NCBI GenBank assembly: GCA_002297935.1
Contig: DBLC01000090.1
Coordinates: forward strand, 15,377-23,345
Length of the DNA: 7,969 bases
Source of the DNA: Dialister sp. UBA734
GTDB lineage: Bacteria; Bacillota; Negativicutes; Veillonellales; Dialisteraceae
Direction of reading: 5' to 3'
The position numbers and the translations under genes are program-made. A model generated the notes under the pieces. The model saw only the letters and a list, made by a program, of their open reading frames with translations. It ran no database searches and was not told the origin of the DNA. Positions 5,347 through 7,969 of this stretch are shown in pieces (positions within the stretch are counted from its first letter, which is position 1; each line of letters starts with the position of its first letter).

Positions 5347-5440
5347 AGAAAAAGGGCATCGCCTCAAGGCGAGGTCAGCCCCAAAGAATTTAAGTGTGAA
5401 AAAATCCACCGAAGATTGGAGCTCTAGCGGTGGATTTTTT
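5347..5440 (+). ncRNA. Putative type I antitoxin RNA
   Basis: About 94 nt from the promoter start point to a strong terminator. It contains a compact hairpin, CGCC-TCAA-GGCG (5360-5371), enclosed by GGGC / GCCC (5354-5357, 5378-5381). Its last 42 nt are fully complementary to the 3' end of the toxin transcript on the other strand, because both use the same hairpin as terminator. This is the geometry of TxpA/RatA and Fst type I loci. It has no coding potential. The role as antitoxin is inferred from arrangement only; an independent small RNA is the alternative. Confidence 0.5.
5399..5440. terminator. Bidirectional terminator shared by toxin and antitoxin
   Basis: AAAAAATCCACCG and CGGTGGATTTTTT form a perfect 13-bp inverted repeat around a 16-nt loop. 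On either strand this gives a GC stem followed by six T. It stands 3 nt beyond the stop codon of the small minus-strand gene and at the end of the plus-strand RNA. Confidence 0.9.
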
Positions 5441-5443
5441 CAT

Positions 5444-5518
5444 TTATATACGAATAGCCAAAATAAGGGCCAGAAGCAGGACAAGAAATATAAAAAAATC
5501 ATACTTGTTCATGTTCAT
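5444..5518 (-). CDS. Putative type I toxin, 24-residue hydrophobic peptide
   Basis: A small gene too short for ordinary gene calling. The peptide begins MNMNKYD and continues with an uninterrupted membrane stretch, FFIFLVLLLALILAI (8-22), ending R-I. One polar N-terminus plus one short transmembrane helix is the pattern of Fst, Ibs and TxpA-type toxins that damage membranes. AAAGGGGG (5526-5533, minus strand) lies 7 nt upstream of the ATG. A good promoter (TAGACA-N17-TATACT) lies about 60 nt further up. The terminator at 5399-5440 follows the stop directly. The ribosome site can pair with GGCCCC just 5' of it, hiding it in a hairpin, a common feature of type I toxins. I recognise no named family. 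A chance ORF is possible, but promoter, ribosome site, terminator and antisense RNA all agree. Confidence 0.6.
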   Translation of the reverse strand: MNMNKYDFFIFLVLLLALILAIRI

Positions 5519-5524
5519 ATATAT

Positions 5525-5541
5525 GCCCCCTTTCAGGGGCC
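5525..5541 (-). promoter_or_regulatory. Hairpin covering the toxin ribosome site
   Basis: On the minus strand GGCCCC-TGAAA-GGGGGC can fold with five GC pairs, burying the Shine-Dalgarno bases AGGGGG. This would keep toxin translation low until the structure is opened. No folding program was run. Confidence 0.55.
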
Positions 5542-5581
5542 AAAATCGACCGCATACCTTTTCAGCGATACCCTAGGCTAT

Positions 5582-5610
5582 AGTATATAAGAAAAAACGA
5601 CTGATGTCTA
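5582..5610 (-). promoter_or_regulatory. Promoter of the putative toxin mRNA
   Basis: Minus strand: TAGACA-N17-TATACT, one base off consensus in each hexamer, ideal spacing. The start point would be near 5575, giving a leader of about 57 nt before the ATG at 5518. Confidence 0.7.
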
Positions 5611-5638
5611 TGATGCTATTAGTCGTTTTTCTTTTTTG
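5591..5638 (+). terminator. Terminator-like hairpin overlapping the toxin promoter
   Basis: GAAAAAACGACT (5591-5602) and AGTCGTTTTTC (5621-5631) pair around an 18-nt loop, followed by more T. On the plus strand it would stop transcripts leaving the locus. It overlaps the -35 and spacer of the minus-strand toxin promoter. Confidence 0.65.
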
Positions 5639-5652
5639 TGAAACTTGAATAC

Positions 5653-5827
5653 AAGGTTATTATCCTGCTGATTTCTTTTGTGAAACATTTCTTGCTATCG
5701 AAAGCGGCCAGGTTAAAAGGGTTATAAAAGGTTATGAGAAAAACGATATGTTCATAACCTTTATAACCCTTTTGCTATGGAGAAATCTCATTGTAACCGC
5801 AACGGTAAACCGCAGAATAATAACCTT
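5653..5827. repeat. Palindromic element G (175 bp)
   Basis: Ends are AAGGTTATTATCCTGCTG and CCGCAGAATAATAACCTT. The core GGGTTATAAAAGGTTATGA (5719-5737) pairs with TCATAACCTTTATAACCC (5752-5769) with one bulged base, around a 14-nt loop. The left arm has the half-site GTGAAACATTTCTT (5680-5693) shared with element F. To the right, 5826-5882 resembles one further outer arm (TTGTGACCGGCGAT, TTTGTTAAAG) with no left partner, and then parS-like site 5888. Confidence 0.82.
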
Positions 5828-5887
5828 GTGACCGGCGATATATTTGATTTGTTAAAGTATCCGTTGCATAGAGGATACCCTTTTCCA

Positions 5888-5903
5888 TGTTTCCCGTGAA
5901 ACA
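5888..5903. promoter_or_regulatory. parS-like site, CCCGTG variant
   Basis: TGTTTCCCGTGAAACA with CATG at both ends, downstream of the brnQ stop and right of element G. Confidence 0.65.
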
Positions 5904-5933
5904 TGACTCTATCTGTTTTACAGTCCTAATCCC

Positions 5934-5957
5934 TAGGGCCTAGCTACTAATCCCTAT
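5934..5957. repeat. 24-bp exact repeat, copy 2
   Basis: Identical to 703-726. Its last four bases overlap the brnQ stop codon (TAG on the minus strand, 5954-5956). Just left, 5922-5938 carries the CCTAATCCCTAGGG block also seen inverted at 63-80. I see no clear intrinsic terminator for brnQ here. Confidence 0.8.
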
Positions 5958-7258
5958 TTCTTTATTTTCGAAATCACCATCCCCAAGATCATGCCGACTA
6001 GGAAGAAGCAAATCCATCCCAGACCGTAGTGGGACAGGGGAACGGCGGTCATGAAGGCATCGGCGGCGGGCATGGAAAGGCCGGCGGCGTGGCAGCCATC
6101 GTAGAGGGCGGGGATGAGGGTCAAGAGGGTGGCGCATACGTAAACACTGCGGGCACCGCCATAGAGACGATCACTGAAGGTGAGGAAAATCAGAGAAATG
6201 GTCAGTGGGTATAGGAACATGAGCACCGGAACGGCCGCAGCGATGATGGTGGTGAGACCGCAGAGGGCGATGATGAAGGAAATCACCGAAAACAGGGTGA
6301 CCCAATTCTTGTAACTCAACTGAGGCAGCAGCTGATTGAAATATTCGCCGCAAGCGGTGATGAGGCCCACGCTGGTGGTGAGGCAGGCCAAGAGCACAAT
6401 CAGTCCCATGAGGACACGACCGTAGACACCGAAGTAATGGATGGCCACGCCCACCAAAATGTCAGCACCGTTTTCGCAATGGCCCAATTCACTGACAGAG
6501 CTGGCACCGATGCAAGCGAGGAACACATAAATGATAGCCAGGCAAAGTCCTGCGATGATCCCACTTTTCAGGGTATCACCGGCCACTTCTTCATTGCTGG
6601 TAGCCCCGTACTGACGAACCGCATGGACCACGATGATGCCAAATACAAATCCGGCCAAGGCATCCATGGTATTGTAACCATCCAGGAAGCCCTGGGTGAG
6701 CGCTTTCAACGTGGGCTGATAGGACGAAGACGCGGCCCGCCAACTCCCGATAGGCGAGAGGGCGGCGGAAATAAAAAGAATGGCTAAAAAGAGCAGCAAC
6801 GCCGGGGTGATGATTTTCCCGATACGACTGACCAATTTCGATGGATTGGAAGACAGCCACCAGGACACCAGGAAGAACAAAAACGCAAAACCGTAAAGAG
6901 CTGTTTCCTTCATGTCCGCCGAAAAGAAAGGCGCAATGCCGATTTCAAAGGACGTGGTGGCCGTACGAGGAATGGCAAACGCTGGTCCGATGGTGAGGTA
7001 CAGCGCCACGGTGTAAAAAATGGCATAGCCCGGATGGATGCGAGAGGTCAATGCTTCCAAATCGTGACCGGAATATCCGATGGCCGCCACGGCTAGGATA
7101 GGAAATCCCACGCCGGTCAAAAGAAATCCTATCACCGCAGGAATTGTATCTAGTCCTGCATTTTGTCCCATAAAAATAGGAAATATCAAATTGCCGGCGC
7201 CGAAAAAGAGCGCGAAAAGCATAAGTCCGATAGGGATGAGGTAATTTTGCCTTTTCAT
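5954..7258 (-). CDS. brnQ: BrnQ branched-chain amino acid carrier
   Basis: Inner-membrane symporter of 434 residues that imports leucine, isoleucine and valine with Na+ or H+ (LIVCS family); about twelve hydrophobic segments, full length. Signatures: FALFFGAGNLIFP (15-27), GPAFAIPRTATTSFEIG (91-107), QGFLDGYNTMDALAGFVFG (189-207) and ACLTTSVGLITACGEYF (291-307). The ATG is fixed by TAGGAGG 5 nt upstream on the minus strand. The leader is long: a T-box riboswitch with its own promoter lies about 360 nt upstream, and a 9-bp repeat module, a parS-like site and a 7-bp-unit hairpin lie between. T-box control by a branched-chain tRNA fits the substrate. The gene is convergent with the nitroreductase gene and seems to be transcribed alone. 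It appears intact. Confidence 0.95.
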   Translation of the reverse strand: MKRQNYLIPIGLMLFALFFGAGNLIFPIFMGQNAGLDTIPAVIGFLLTGVGFPILAVAAIGYSGHDLEALTSRIHPGYAIFYTVALYLTIGPAFAIPRTATTSFEIGIAPFFSADMKETALYGFAFLFFLVSWWLSSNPSKLVSRIGKIITPALLLFLAILFISAALSPIGSWRAASSSYQPTLKALTQGFLDGYNTMDALAGFVFGIIVVHAVRQYGATSNEEVAGDTLKSGIIAGLCLAIIYVFLACIGASSVSELGHCENGADILVGVAIHYFGVYGRVLMGLIVLLACLTTSVGLITACGEYFNQLLPQLSYKNWVTLFSVISFIIALCGLTTIIAAAVPVLMFLYPLTISLIFLTFSDRLYGGARSVYVCATLLTLIPALYDGCHAAGLSMPAADAFMTAVPLSHYGLGWICFFLVGMILGMVISKIKK

Positions 7259-7292
7259 AGAAGCCTCCTATATGTGTAATCAATGGTTTATG

Positions 7293-7383
7293 TGAGTAGG
7301 GATGATTTCGCTAGAAGTTCAGGGTTCTTAAGGTTCTAAGGGTTCTAAGGGTTCTAAGGGTTCTTAGGTTTCTCGAATGTGCC
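7293..7383 (-). repeat. Shared leader module, copy 2 (upstream of brnQ)
   Basis: Minus strand: GGCACATTCGAGAA (7383-7370), then about five 9-bp units close to TTAGAACCC (7375-7322), then TCTAGCGAAATCATCCCTAC followed by TCA, ending near 7293. It mirrors 3306-3388 in order, orientation and distance to the start codon. The 9-bp units are nearly perfect here and degenerate in copy 1. Confidence 0.8.
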
Positions 7384-7436
7384 TATAGACGCTAGCGACA
7401 TCATCGCTTTTAAAAATGGAGAAATCGTTAGCACCA

Positions 7437-7452
7437 TGTTTCCCGTGAAACA
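7437..7452. promoter_or_regulatory. parS-like site, CCCGTG variant
   Basis: TGTTTCCCGTGAAACA in the brnQ leader, between the shared module and the 7-bp-unit hairpin. It is the rightmost strong site and the only one without a palindromic element next to it. Confidence 0.65.
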
Positions 7453-7510
7453 TAGTTACTGAACGCTTGCTAATTCACTTTTTCAATGGCAAAAAGCTGG
7501 ATTAGCCGTT

Positions 7511-7600
7511 GTTGTTGGTTGTTGGTTGTTAGTTGTTAGTTGTTGGTTGTCTGGATCCCAACAACCAACAACCAACAACCAACAACTAACAACCTAAAAC
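7511..7600. repeat. Inverted pair of 7-bp tandem arrays
   Basis: The left array is 5.7 units of GTTGTTG/GTTGTTA (7511-7550). The right array is five units of CAACAAC/TAACAAC (7559-7593) plus a diverged unit. The 8-nt spacer contains GGATCC. The two arrays can form a hairpin of about 40 bp in the brnQ leader RNA. Slippage of 7-bp units would change its length. Confidence 0.85.
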
Positions 7601-7614
7601 AACAAAAGAAATAC

Positions 7615-7646
7615 AAAAAAGCCCGGCCGGAAAATATCCGACAGGG
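7615..7646 (-). terminator. T-box regulated terminator
   Basis: Minus strand GCCCTGTCGG and CCGGCCGGGC form a stem with one mismatch and one G-U pair around loop ATATTTT, followed by six T. It lies 16 nt after the T-box sequence, as expected for the competing terminator. Confidence 0.85.
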
Positions 7647-7842
7647 CACATAAATCATGTGAGGTACCACCTTGTCCAAGTACTCGATTATGGGGAATAA
7701 CGACCCCACCGCTTTTTCTATAGCAAAACTATTCAAAAAAGAGACTCCCAGTTGACGTGACCGATTCGCTTCAGTAGTTTTCACCATCCACTACCTCTCT
7801 GAGAAGATTCCTCGACCTGATTCTGTTCCTCATCTATGCTGT
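7615..7842 (-). ncRNA. T-box riboswitch upstream of brnQ
   Basis: Leader RNA on the minus strand that reads tRNA charging. Stem I motifs: GATGAGGAACAGAATCAGG, then CAGAGAGG (7801-7794) with the distal GGTGAAAAC. The T-box core AAGGTGGTACC (7673-7663) matches the family sequence, and TGGT can pair with a tRNA acceptor end whose discriminator base is A, as in Ile, Val and Leu tRNAs. The terminator follows. The specifier is uncertain: ATC (7765-7763, Ile) or GTC (7761-7759 or 7756-7754, Val) fit best. Uncharged tRNA would favour antitermination and raise brnQ expression. The class is firm; the amino acid is inferred from specifier candidates plus the downstream gene. Confidence 0.85.
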
Positions 7843-7848
7843 GAACAC

Positions 7849-7877
7849 ATTCTAGCATGAGAAAAGTAGAATGTCAA
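7849..7877 (-). promoter_or_regulatory. Promoter of the T-box/brnQ transcript
   Basis: Minus strand TTGACA-N17-TAGAAT: perfect -35, near-perfect -10, ideal spacing. The start point would be near 7842, directly before T-box stem I. The remaining right edge (7878-7969) has no gene that I can support. Confidence 0.88.
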
Positions 7878-7969
7878 ATGGAAATATAGGATGAGGATGT
7901 AACGGTATTGGGCAATGCTGTTAAGTTAAGAATTTGAGGCAATAAGTATGATTCCGCTTGTGATTAAAG

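Noticed and set aside
5499..5555. 18-codon frame in the toxin leader overlapping the toxin start
   Set aside because: AAAAGG lies only 1-2 nt before its ATG, too close for a ribosome site. Translational coupling cannot be excluded but is not supported.
5312..5590. 92-residue plus-strand frame over the toxin-antitoxin locus
   Set aside because: It crosses a strong terminator, starts within the promoter and has no ribosome site; its protein looks random.
207..5827. Palindromic elements as a CRISPR array
   Set aside because: There are no regular short repeats with equal unique spacers; the copies are long, self-complementary and scattered between genes.
7536..7787. 83-residue reading frame on the minus strand
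   Set aside because: It lies across the T-box stem, terminator and 7-bp repeats. Its composition is explained by those RNA structures, and it has no ribosome site.
7948..7969. Possible gene start (ATG with GAGG 8 nt upstream) at the right edge
   Set aside because: Only seven codons are visible and no clear promoter precedes it, so it cannot be told from chance.

Overview
The window looks like chromosomal DNA from a diderm Firmicute of the class Negativicutes (an Acidaminococcus- or Megasphaera-like organism; genus not established). A T-box leader, extended -10 promoters and AGGAGG-type ribosome sites point to Firmicutes, while an MCE/MlaD-type lipid-transport protein implies an outer membrane. 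The five recognisable genes are GC-moderate and cover only about half of the window. The spaces between them are long, AT-rich and packed with repeats.

Layout. 1-792: no gene; two copies of a parS/palindrome repeat, then an extended -10 promoter. 793-1503 (+): BI-1/YccA-family membrane protein with a strong terminator. 1504-1999: a 187-bp palindrome and a 55-bp tandem repeat carrying parS-like motifs. 2000-2881 (+): EamA drug/metabolite transporter. 2882-3428: a GC-rich structured element, a parS site, half a palindrome and a leader module that recurs upstream of brnQ. 3429-3905 (+): short, solitary MlaD-like protein ending inside a tandem repeat. 3906-4387: a 277-bp nested palindrome, terminator and promoter. 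4388-5029 (+): nitroreductase. 5030-5953: two palindromes flanking a probable type I toxin-antitoxin locus (24-residue hydrophobic peptide on -, antisense RNA on +, shared terminator). 5954-7258 (-): BrnQ branched-chain amino acid carrier. 7259-7969: brnQ leader with 9-bp repeats, a parS-like site, a 7-bp-unit inverted repeat, a T-box riboswitch and its promoter.

Two layers stand out. First, the 16-bp chromosome-partitioning site parS (TGTTTCACGTGAAACA) occurs four times exactly and six more times with one mismatch, plus three weaker matches, all in intergenic DNA over about 7.3 kb. This suggests an origin-proximal ParB-loading region, unless the motif is simply part of a dispersed repeat. 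Second, nearly every strong parS-like site abuts a long multi-tier imperfect palindrome built from GGTTAT/ATAACC blocks. The palindromes, their nesting and their coupling to parS are the main unexplained structure; the toxin-antitoxin locus between two of them is the most concrete candidate for an undescribed system.

The protein genes do not form one pathway: each has its own promoter or terminator. The best-supported functional link is the T-box controlling brnQ. All assignments come from reading the sequence; no database search was run.
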